Assembly: GCA_003427395.1 (NCBI GenBank)
Contig: BFEA01000238.1
Coordinates: 30,839 to 63,686, forward strand
Source: Chara braunii
Lineage: Eukaryota > Streptophyta > Charophyceae > Charales > Characeae
Length of the DNA: 32,848 bases
Reading direction: 5' to 3'
The notes beneath the pieces are model-generated. The model saw only the letters and a list, made by a program, of their open reading frames with translations. It was not told the DNA's origin and did no database searches. A program made the translations under genes and the position numbers. Positions 21,549 to 29,730 of this stretch are shown one piece after another. The stretch's first letter is position 1. Each line of letters starts with the position of its first letter.

Positions 21549-21770
21549 CACCCCCCCACCACGATCCAATAAGTCGTGAGCTCGATCTTCGATGTCGTCC
21601 GACCGTGCCGCACCATCGATGTAGCGCCCCTCGATGTCACTGCACCCGACACCCCCGCCGCTCCTGCCGCCGTGTCCCCCTGTTGTCGCTCCAGGCTACG
21701 GCCCACCAGCACCCCGGCCGGCCGCCCTCAACCATCCTTCCGAGGCGGGCAGCTCAGCCCGCCCGCCGTC

Positions 21771-21830
21771 GGCCGTGTTCGGCCTCGCTCGGCCGCGTTC
21801 GGCCACGCTCGGCCGTGTTCGGCCACGGCC
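21771..21830. repeat. Six phased 10-bp repeats (GGCCGTGTTC)
   Basis: Units at 21771, 21781, 21791, 21801, 21811 and 21821 follow GGCC(G/T/A)(T/C)G(T/C)TC, with the last unit diverged. The period is close to one helical turn. They lie upstream of the minus-strand transposase start, within the element's 5' part, where hAT elements often hold transposase or host-factor binding repeats (family knowledge, inference for this case). Confidence 0.8.
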
Positions 21831-21980
21831 GGGCACTAAAAACGCCGCGCGCTTGAAACGGTCGCGCGCGGCGATGGCGACGGCCATGCGGCTGCCGTAA
21901 GGCAGCGCAGGGCCGCTGTCCCACGTGCTTGCGCGGCGTGCGCCACTGCAGGGTGCGCACAAAGAAGAAGAAGAAGAAGA

Positions 21981-21983
<3 letters not shown>

Positions 21984-22029
<46 letters not shown>
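21984..22029. repeat. (CT)n microsatellite
   Basis: Uninterrupted CT repeat preceded by a (GAA)n run. Arg/Glu-rich frames over it are artefacts. Confidence 0.95.
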
Positions 22030-22033
<4 letters not shown>

Positions 22034-22064
22034 ACAGAGTGGTGAGCAGGCATTTGGGCAGCAT

Positions 22065-22121
22065 AACGGCAACAGCAACAACTGTTGCCGTTTCAGATAA
22101 ATGGCAACATTTATCTGAAAC
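22065..22121. repeat. Two adjacent perfect hairpins
   Basis: AACGGCAACA (22065-22074) pairs with TGTTGCCGTT (22083-22092), loop of 8. GTTTCAGATAAATG (22090-22103) pairs with CATTTATCTGAAAC (22108-22121), a 14-bp stem with a GCAA tetraloop. The two share three bases, so they could be alternative structures. They may be the end of a small element nested in the hAT, cut by the N gap (inference). Confidence 0.8.
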
Positions 22122-22198
22122 TGCAACATTTTGCCGTGGCCTGGGCCTGGACCCACCGCCCTCCCCGCACTGTCCACTGCCCACATGGTGCCCCTCAC

Positions 22199-22373
22199 NN
22201 NNNNNNNNNNNNNNNNNNNNNNNNNNNNNNNNNNNNNNNNNNNNNNNNNNNNNNNNNNNNNNNNNNNNNNNNNNNNNNNNNNNNNNNNNNNNNNNNNNNN
22301 NNNNNNNNNNNNNNNNNNNNNNNNNNNNNNNNNNNNNNNNNNNNNNNNNNNNNNNNNNNNNNNNNNNNNNNNN
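22199..22373. other. Assembly gap (175 N)
   Basis: A run of undetermined bases inside the hAT element. Reading frames through it carry no information. Confidence 1.
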
Positions 22374-22413
22374 TTTTCTGCGCCGCGCCGAAGGTCGGAC
22401 ACCCAAAAAAAAA

Positions 22414-22466
22414 ATATGGGCGTATAGGGCTTTTCCAGCATTACACGCCCATATATATATATATAT
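22414..22466. repeat. Inverted repeat and (AT)n
   Basis: ATATGGGCGT (22414-22423) pairs with ACGCCCATAT (22445-22454), loop of 21. An AT run follows to about 22466. Confidence 0.75.
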
Positions 22467-22585
22467 TTTTTACACGTAAAAAATGGGAAAAAAAAATACT
22501 GCACCGAACTCGGCAGGTCGGCCTAGGCCGAACCGGGCCGATTCGGTCATCGGCCTAGGCCGCGGCCGACTCGAACCCCCTAGCT

Positions 22586-22606
22586 GCGGCCGGGCGTGCA
22601 ACATAG
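22586..22606 (-). repeat. hAT right terminal inverted repeat
   Basis: Read inward on the minus strand this begins CTATGTTGCACGCCCGGCCG. GGCCTAGG words cluster just inside it (22522-22562) and one occurs just inside the left end (about 15640), so subterminal composition is partly shared. Confidence 0.92.
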
Positions 22607-22614
22607 ATGGTGAC
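22607..22614. repeat. Target site duplication, right copy
   Basis: ATGGTGAC, identical to 15582-15589. Confidence 0.93.
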
Positions 22615-24240
22615 AACGTGGTAGACAACACGGTCACAGTCTTCCCGGCCAGTAGTCCATCGAAGCCTACCCGTGCCAATGCTCCAAGTCCGGTCAAACC
22701 CGCGACGACGGCCCGCTCGAAAGCTGCCTGCTCATCCGACCCGTCAGGACGGGCTGTGGCCTGTTTCGACGTGGCAGACGAGGACAAGTTCCCTCGTAGC
22801 CAGTGGGAGGACAGCGGTGTGACAAGGGTTCGAGGAGCTACTTACGGGGACAGGGGGCGCAACCCAACTCATCTAATTGGTCTGCTGGATAACTTTTGCA
22901 GAGTTGGGCAAACTGTTTTTTTCTTCGGGAAGGCGCACGCGTCTGTCGTGTGGGAGCTCCTCCGCAGTGGCCGGAACGTCGTTGCGTTAGAGGACGAGGC
23001 GAAGATGATTGATTACCTTTGCGAGTTCGTGAAGACACGCGTGGGGGACCCTCGCTGCCATTGCTCTTTTGTCCAGACCACCGACGAACGAAACTGGGAT
23101 CCCAAACGTGATATGTATTGGAAATTGTCGGAGAAGACAAGGACAGAGGTTTGGGAGTTCCTTTTCCAGCTAGGACCACCTGCTCAGACTGACCTGGAAT
23201 ACAACCGATGGAGGAACCTGGTCTTCGGTGTGCTGAATGGTTACCACGATGCACCCAGGGAGTCTGTCTCAAATTTCCTAAAAAGGCTAGAGCGTGTTTT
23301 CTTCTTGATGACCGAACCACTGACCCTCGAAAACTACAAGGCGCAGTTCGACGAGGAGGACCCTTTCGACGCTGAGGACATGGAGGAGATGAGCGACCCC
23401 GAAACCTTCGATTTCGAATCCATGCCACTTCCTCGGGTGGTTGCACAGGTTGATGATGAAGGGGAAGGTGTTCCCTGAAGATATAGCACGTCCCCTGCCG
23501 GTTTGAAGCGTGTGTTTAAGCGCGAAACAGTCAAGGACCAATCTTCTGATGACCGGGAAGAAGAGAGAGACTATGATTACGTACCTGGTGACAAGCTCCC
23601 TAGGGACCATGATACCTGGGAGAATGACATGCTCTTCCTCTACGGGAAGCATCACCGGTTCCCGCCGGAGGATGTCTAGGGCCACAACCTCGTCTGGCAC
23701 CCCAGGAAATTCCAACCTGCTGTAAAGACTGGAAAGTTGGTCATGGCAATGAGGCAAGCCGATGGCAAGTGGAGTGGCATGAATTGACTGGGAGTGGGTG
23801 CATTTAAGAAAAAGGCGAGAGAAGCTCTGGTGGAGCATTTGAGGGTTATGAACCCCAACAGGAGTCTGTCGGACGTCAATGTGTATGCAAGCCAAAAGCT
23901 AGATGAGTTGTACGCCAACAAAATGTCGGAGTTTCGAGCGCCTTGCTACGCACTCGAGACGGCACTGTCTCGTGGCATTGACTGGCGCATACCGCAACCT
24001 CGGTCGGGTGGTCAGCATCCGGGAGGCGGTGGGCGAGGTGATGGAGGAGACGGCGCAGGACCTGGTGGAGGAGGTGATGGAGGAGACGGGTCGGGATCTG
24101 GTGGTGACAAAGCAAAGGGGAAGGGGCCAGGCGAAACGTCGTCGGAACCAAAGAGCTCCGGCGGAAAACGGTCCAGCGAAAAAGGGTCCGGCGGAAAGGG
24201 GTTGGGCGGAAAGGGGTCGGGCGGAAAGGGGTCGGGCTGA
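22615..24240 (+). pseudogene. Methyltransferase-like region, second part, and glycine-rich tail
   Basis: Continues in phase with the segment ending at 15589. After a Ser/Pro/Thr-rich loop comes FPRSQWEDSGVTRVRGATYG, then RNPTHLIGLLDNFCRVGQTV, FFFGKAHASVVWELL and SGRNVVALEDEAKMIDYL. This order matches the C-terminal half of beta-class DNA methyltransferases, where KP..L...I precedes the DPFxGSGTT strand and then GR..IGIE. The Asp and the GSG are replaced, so SAM binding looks doubtful. The frame goes on through stops TGA 23476, TAG 23677 and TGA 23785 without a shift, giving KKKAREALVEHLRVMNPNRS and a tail of Gly/Asp then Gly/Lys repeats. Similarity is judged by eye; a non-methyltransferase Rossmann fold is possible. 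Confidence 0.5.
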
Positions 24241-25842
24241 AAGCGTAAAGTGTTCGGGAGCCACGAGTCTAGCAGAACTGAAAGCCGCTGCGAAGGGAGT
24301 CGAGACTCGGACATGCGAGATGAGGCGGCCCTGAGGTCTTATCAAGTGCGAGTACATTCACACTTGTCTGCGAGGACTTTGTTTCACGACGTCGGCGAGC
24401 GCAAAGCGCTGGAGGAGCCCGCTGCAGGGGTGTTGGAGACCAGGCCTAGCGAGCATGAACTTTATGCTTTAGAGGGTGCATCCATCGATTTTCAGAGCAA
24501 GAGTGCAGCGGATCCGGGGGAAGAGGAGCTGTCACAGGGCGCACATGCTGTGCACCGGGAAGAGGAGACTCAACACTGGCCGCCTAGAAGAGTGCTGGAT
24601 GATCTCGACGCAGGAGTGTTTAAGTCCGGGGCTGCGGGCATCTACGTCATCCTTCGGAGGGTGCGTCTGTCGACTTGGAGAGCAAGAGTACACCACCTCC
24701 AGGGGAAGGGGAGCTCTCACAGGAAGCGCATGCTGTGCAGCGGGACGAGGAAACTCGACATTGGCCGCCTGACGAAGTGCGGGAGGGGCTCCATGCAGGA
24801 GCGTTTGAAACCGATGCTAACGAGCATCAGTGTCATGCTTCGGAGGGCACGTCCGTCGATGTTGAGGAAGCAAGAGTGCAGCAGCTTTGGGGGAAGAGGA
24901 CCTCTCACAGGACGCGCATGCTGTGCAGCGGGATGTCGGGTCGGGCGAAGGTGAAAACCACTGTGAAGGGAGTCGAGATTCCAACACGCGAGACGAGGCC
25001 GCCTGGGGTCTTATGAAGTGCGAGTAGATTCGCAATTGTCTGTGAGGACTTTGTTTCATAACGTTGAGGACAGTCCTCGCCGCAGTACGCAGCACGCTTG
25101 TCCTGTTCAAGACGACACCTTGCTCCTGCACCTCTTCGAAGAGGGTGAACGTTTACAGCGTGCAGCGGCATCTGTTCAGGGGCTCGCTATAGGAGTGTTG
25201 GAGACAGAGGCTAGCGAGTGCGAAGGTCACGCTTTGGAGGAGACGCATGTTGTGCAGCGGGATGAATAGCTTCTCCAAGGCTCGTCGGGAAATGCCATCA
25301 ACATCGGGGACACCGATTTGGTTTTGCACAGCGGGTCGCCACTTACGACGCAAGACGGTGATGTTAAGGGAGGTCATGGGACGTTTGTGGAAGGCAAAGA
25401 GCGTGGGCGGGCAGGACGTGCATGGACGTTTGGGGAAGCTCGTCTTCGTGGCGATGAGGAGGGCGAAGAAGAACCCGTCCTGGTAACTCGGCTTCATGAC
25501 GATGAGGAAGGCGAATAACCCATGGGGGAAGCTAAGCTTTTTGGCGGTGAGGTGCCGGCTCGGCTTCATGACGATGAGGCAGGCGAAGAAACCCTAGGGG
25601 AAGCTCAACTTTATGCTAGTGAGGTGTCGGTTGGGCTTCATGCCAATGAGGTGTCGGCTTGTCAGATGGGTTCAAAGCAAACAGATCATGATTCTCAGTC
25701 CACCACCCGCGGTGACGAGCAAGGTGATCGAGCATCTGCCCTCAGTTCCGGTCGGGAAATGGTGCTTCATGAAGCCACGGAGTTGGTTAGCGACTCAGCT
25801 GCCATCGAGCTGGTTTGCGACTCAGCGGTGGTTGAGATGTAG
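24241..25842 (+). pseudogene. Acidic repeat linker between the methyltransferase-like and protease regions
   Basis: Reading continues in the same phase as the glycine-rich tail after TGA 24238, slips by one base between about 24650 and 25015, then returns. It contains the 61-residue repeats described for 24472-24936 and, at 25430-25650, three or four acidic repeats of the form GEA.L...EV..RLHDDEEGEE. Stops at about 25267 and 25516 interrupt it. This could be a disordered linker joining two halves of one large protein, or noncoding tandem repeats that happen to stay open. Confidence 0.4.
24280..25063. repeat. Direct repeats flanking a 185-bp tandem array in the linker
   Basis: A block of about 110 bp at 24280-24393 recurs at about 24953-25063; each includes one dispersed motif (AGTGCGAGTACATTCACACTT split across 24345-24365, and its counterpart at 25016-25036). 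Between them are tandem monomers starting near 24472, 24657 and 24843 (185-186 bp). The first two encode related peptides such as EGASVDLES, GEEELSQ.AHAV.R and EETRHWPPDEV. Partial monomers occur near 24400-24471 and 25160-25262. Confidence 0.75.
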
Positions 25843-27229
25843 AACATCGAATCCTCCATGGACGTCGGCACGGTGGCAAGACAGGAGGCCGGTTGCCCTC
25901 AACGGACTCCCGAGCACGGTAAGATTTGTGAATAGTAGCACTCGCGCATCTGTCCATGTTCAGCTTTGTGGTCATCCACATTGAATTGATGGGCTCATCC
26001 ACCACTTCTGAAGCAAAAGTTTGTGGGTTGTGGGTTGTTTTTTATGTTCTACAAGTGTGAGGTTGTCAATGTCCTTGCCCATAAAGCCTTCGCAAGCCAT
26101 GCGCGAAAAATCTTTTTTTCAGGGAGGTCATTGGTCGTTTCACCGAAGAAGTCCTCGTCAACTGTAGGGTTGTTTAAAAGGGTTCAAATGCCTCGCCTTT
26201 CCGGGAGAGTTGTCAGAGTTCTGAAGGCTTGTGGAATAGATAAGGAGGAAGCTTTGCGGAAACATGTGGCTGCGTCTATCGAAAGCATTACTGCTTTGTC
26301 TGATGGGTCTGATGACGACGCCAGACGGGGTACCATCAAAAACCCGTATCCTAAGTACATCGCCAAAGACACATTCAGCAGTCGGGGTTATAAATTTTCT
26401 AGAAAAAGGGCACACAGTTCTTGACCAGTTCGCCCCGGTGGTTTTGGCGGCTCCTCACAATTGTTCTTGGGTGTTTGTGCAGTTGCGGCTACACCATTTT
26501 TCCGCTTGTCGTTGCCTACTAAGGAGCTTAGCGGTGCAGACTTGAAAATGTTGCAGAAGGTCTGTGGGGATTTCAGCAACGGCCACGAGGTGGTTTCCTC
26601 AATTCGCAAAGAAACCAGTTTTATTGTGTTGTGCAGAAAAAATCTTCAGACTCCTGTTTTGGGGGGGTAGCTTTGCGAAGAGGTGGTGGAGTCCTACTTG
26701 GCCTTGGTTAGTAATACTACGTTGCCGGGGTGTCCCTCTGTTTATATTTTCAGTCCTTTTTTCTATACGAAGCTCGTCGATGAGGGATATCGACATGATA
26801 GGGTTGCGAGATGGACGAAAGATGTCAAAATTTTTGCGTACGATATGCTAATCCTTCCTGTTCATAAAGATCGAGTGCACTAGTGACTGGACCCTATTAT
26901 GCGCTCGCGAAGGAGGGCTGGAGTACTACGACTCCCTCGTGCAAGACGATGACGATTTTTCTTCCGGTGTTCTTGCAAACTTCACGAAATATCTCTGTGA
27001 CGCAACAGTCCGTCAATTTGGTTGACGCACGAAACTGGATTTGCCGGAGCCAAAGGTGGTTGTTCATGGTGTCCCTCAACATTCGGACGGGTCGAGCTGC
27101 GGTGTTTTCATGCTCGCCGTCGCTTCCTAACTGGCACGAGGTCATTCACGTCCATTTCCGATAGGCCAAAGTGACATTCCGAACATCAGGCTGAGGATGG
27201 CGGTGGACATAATCCAAGGCTTAGAATAA
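25843..27229 (+). pseudogene. Ulp1-type C48 cysteine protease domain, decayed
   Basis: A basic stretch with PRLSGRVVRVLKACGIDKEE (26190-26250) precedes the protease. From 26500 the frame gives LSLPTKELSGADLKMLQKV, then LGG, TAG 26668-26670 and LCEEVVESYLAL. In this family that position is the conserved Trp of WL.D, so TGG became TAG. SPFFYTKLVDEGYRHDRVARW and LILPVHKDRVH follow; the catalytic His is at 26878-26880. After TAG 26881 and a one-base shift come DWTLL, EYYDSL (Asp 26930-26932) and VPQHSDGSSCGVFML (Cys 27098-27100), ending at TAA 27227. The usual second Gln of VPQQ reads His. TGA 27023 and TAA 27128 also interrupt. Ulp1 proteases cleave SUMO-type conjugates and are often carried by eukaryotic transposons (MULE, CACTA, KDZ). 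Confidence 0.8.
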
Positions 27230-27282
27230 TATCCTTGTTTTGACAATACGCAACATTTTTTATTCGCAAGGCCCTAAACAAA

Positions 27283-27303
27283 AGTGCGAATTTATTCCTA
27301 CTT
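27283..27303. repeat. Dispersed palindromic motif, isolated copy
   Basis: AAGTGCGAATTTATTCCTAC, close to the consensus TGCGAATTNATTCGCACTT, just downstream of the protease gene. Confidence 0.6.
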
Positions 27304-27383
27304 AGTCAAGCAGTCGGATGGCTTGAGCTGTGGTGTTGTTTTGATGAGGTAGAGGATTGCAATGGACGCGTCGATCAACTGCA

Positions 27384-27860
27384 CGCTTAGATGTCGACGT
27401 GAATATCCCAGCCTCGTGCTGCAGTATTTTTTTAGGGTTTTTCATTTCGACGAACCTTGCAACTTTACACGTAGGACTTCCTTTGACTTTCTTGTTTTTT
27501 TTAGTTTTTATGATGCAAATGACGTGGCCTCGTGCACCCTGTTTTTTAGAACCCCGCCAGCGTCGTGCTGCCTTCGTTTGTTTTCTGGTTATTCTCATTC
27601 CTTGCCGCCCAACATCAGTTAGACAGTTGCAGCGGACGCTTAGGTGGAGTAGACGCTTAGATATCGATGTGAGTATCCCAGCCACATGATGCGGTATCTT
27701 TTAAGTAGATGCTTAGATATCGGATGTGAATATCCCACCTTCGTGCTGCCTTTGTTTGTTTTTGGGTTATTCTCCTTATTTCCTGTAAGACCGCGGCAGC
27801 GTCGTGCTGCCTTTATTCATTTCCAGGTTGTGCTCCTGTGTTCGCAGCCCATCGGGGTTG
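27384..27860. repeat. Diverged tandem repeats with GCTTAGAT and CGTGCTGCC words
   Basis: GCTTAGAT.TCG.(T/C)GTGA.TATCCCA blocks occur at 27384, 27654 and 27710. Blocks with (G/C)CAGCGTCGTGCTGCCTT occur near 27555 and 27795, and a related CTTCGTGCTGCC near 27740. The peptide similarity AGIFTSTSKR / AGILTSISKR on the minus strand comes from these repeats. Confidence 0.7.
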
Positions 27861-28086
27861 CGTTTTCCCCCCCAAGACATTTCAATGTCAATCAAAATTT
27901 AAACGTCGGTGGTCATCGGGAGGGTGGGCATTTTGAGTTTTTGGGGCCTTGCAAGGGCCAGGACTGTGTAGTACCGGTAGCTGCGTGGAGGAGGTCGAGG
28001 AGACCGCGGTCCTTAAACCTTTTAGAATTTGAAACGGTGCGGGTGCACTTTTCTCGAATACCACAGTTTTCTCGAATAGCAAATGA

Positions 28087-28112
28087 ACAGGTTGTATTCG
28101 AATACAACCTGT
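28087..28112. repeat. Perfect 26-bp palindrome
   Basis: ACAGGTTGTATTC followed directly by its complement GAATACAACCTGT, with no spacer. A TTTTCTCGAATA word occurs twice just upstream (about 28050-28080). No gene is near. Confidence 0.92.
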
Positions 28113-28236
28113 ACCCTTTCTATTTAGATTTCAAAAAGAAAAAACTCTTGTATTCCGATAAAATTACTTCTTCTTTTTGTTGGAAGTCAACGCCTGCCTT
28201 CTTGCTCCCCGTCACTGACATGTTGCATGCTGCATG

Positions 28237-28269
28237 TCTCTCTCTCTCTCTCTCTCTCTCTCACTCACT

Positions 28270-28300
<31 letters not shown>

Positions 28301-28325
28301 ACACTCACATACACACTCATATACA
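28237..28325. repeat. (TC)n/(AC)n compound microsatellite
   Basis: A TC run passes through TCAC steps into an AC run with AT interruptions. Confidence 0.95.
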
Positions 28326-28504
28326 TTCTCCTGTCTATTGATGGGGAGCGCCACCTGCTGGAAACTAGGTCTAGCGTCCTATGAACATCGTGAATAAAGC
28401 ACCAACCGGCACCCCACACACACACACTGTTCGAGTTGTGTATAGCGAACACGACAAAACATACATACAACATAATCAATACCTTACCCTTCCCGAACCA
28501 CATA

Positions 28505-28547
28505 AACAAACGAACTACGGGCTGCGCACTCATGCCCTCACGGTAAG
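28505..28547 (-). repeat. Inverted copy of a segment also found at 31107-31150
   Basis: Read on the minus strand, TTGACTTACCGTGAGGGCAT and the following TGCGCAGCCCG match the plus strand at 31109-31145. Both copies lie near dinucleotide repeats (28237-28325 and 31169-31226). Confidence 0.75.
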
Positions 28548-28660
28548 TCAATTGCTCATGGGAAATCTTTGTCCCCTTGTGGACATTCTTTACACTCATG
28601 CTCGTAGGACTAGATACTCTGCTTCATTTAGAAGATGTAGGTGAAAGACATTTGTGATTT

Positions 28661-28766
28661 CTTCTTGGTCGCCAAATTGTTTCGTGCTTATCTCAGAGTT
28701 CATTTACCAAGATGTTGGAGAAAAATATCAAAGATTACTTCTTGGTCGCCAAATTGTTTCGTGCTT
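28661..28766 (+). repeat. Direct repeat, 29 bp, 77-bp period
   Basis: A 29-bp word beginning CTTCTTGGTCGCCAAATTGT is identical at 28661-28689 and 28738-28766. Confidence 0.85.
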
Positions 28767-28918
28767 GTCTCTTTCTTACGCGAGACTTTACGGTCTGAAA
28801 CCCCCCCCTTCCCTGCCCCCCAATCCCCACCCCCCCTCTCCGCATACCACCCCATTTTTTCGGTCCACCTCCTCTGCGGTGCCCTCCTCCCCGCAACCAC
28901 CCTCCTTCTTGTCTCCAG

Positions 28919-29145
28919 TGAATGCTGACTGTTGCTTCCATGTGACAATTGCGAACTTATTCGCAATTCGAAAATCAATTATCGCCAGAATATATGTGTG
29001 TTTGACTTTGTTTTATGGACTCCACAAAATTTAGTGGTACAATAAATGATCACCGATTTTGTTATCGTCATAATACATGTCAGTCTCAACTGAATGCTGA
29101 CTGTTGCTTCCGTATGACAAATGCGAACATATTCGCAATTTAAAA
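28919..29145 (+). repeat. Diverged direct repeat with palindromic motif
   Basis: TGAATGCTGACTGTTGCTTC begins both 28919-28972 and 29092-29145. Each continues to a GCGAAC(T/A)TATTCGCAATT motif. An ATCGCCAGAAT.TATGTGTG word also recurs at 28979 and 29268. Confidence 0.8.
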
Positions 29146-29149
29146 GCCA

Positions 29150-29700
29150 TACATTTGTGATAAGACCGTTCTTATCTACAAATTTTCAAGAATGATTACC
29201 TCTTGTGTTGTCACCAGAAATTTGTTCACAGCTGCGAGTTCACCAGAAATTATCATTAACTGTGTTATCGCCAGAATGTATGTGTGCTTGACCCCAGTGC
29301 TTCGACTTTGTTTGTCCCTCAAGGATCGATATGCGGCATTCGGCAAAATGGATGATTGCCCAAACTTGTTACCTTCTGCATTGTCACCGGAAGACTGATC
29401 ATTTATGCAAGTTCGCAAAAAATGATATTTTGCCGAAATGATTACCTTCTGTCTTATCGAAAAAAATGGATACATCGGGAAAAAGACTGTCCTTTGTGTC
29501 ATGTCTTGCCAATAGTGAAATTGGCTCCTCCATCTTTGCTAGCATTCATTTCTACCCTGCTTAAACCACCAATCCGTCCGACGTCAATAAAACAGTAGCA
29601 CAGGTTCATTAGGGTTGCCCGTGGTACAGACTAGAGAACCACCAGTAGGGCAGAATTAAAAATATGTCATATTGTGTCCACGATTTACTTCGTGGTCTGA
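29150..29700. other. No gene seen
   Basis: AT-rich sequence with short words such as TCACCAGAAAT and TTACCTTCTG repeated. Nothing codes convincingly. Confidence 0.4.
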
Positions 29701-29730
29701 ATGATTTTTTTTTTTTTTTTTAATTTCAAT

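Larger units (their letters stand above)
15590..22606. mobile_element. Complete-ended hAT transposon, 7017 bp
   Basis: Both ends begin CTATGTTGCA read inward, a perfect 10-bp terminal inverted repeat. Similarity continues for about ten more bases (left TGCTGGCCGCG, right CGCCCGGCCGCA, one indel). The exact 8-bp duplication ATGGTGAC flanks the element. It contains a hAT transposase on the minus strand, so the left end here is the element's 3' end. The insert is GC-rich compared with its surroundings, apart from an AT-rich stretch at 16040-16680. A gap of 175 N (22199-22373) interrupts the right side, so the true length may differ. It sits inside the methyltransferase-like gene. The ends look intact but the transposase is broken, so it would need help from another copy to move. 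Confidence 0.95.

Noticed and set aside
22028-22558. Frames spanning the N gap
   Set aside because: Most of their length is undetermined sequence.
1749-27130. Reassigned stop codons (TAA/TAG as Gln, as in some green algae) to explain in-frame stops
   Set aside because: TGA is also used in frame at conserved positions, several stops sit where Trp is expected, and frameshifts occur in the same genes. Pseudogene decay is simpler.
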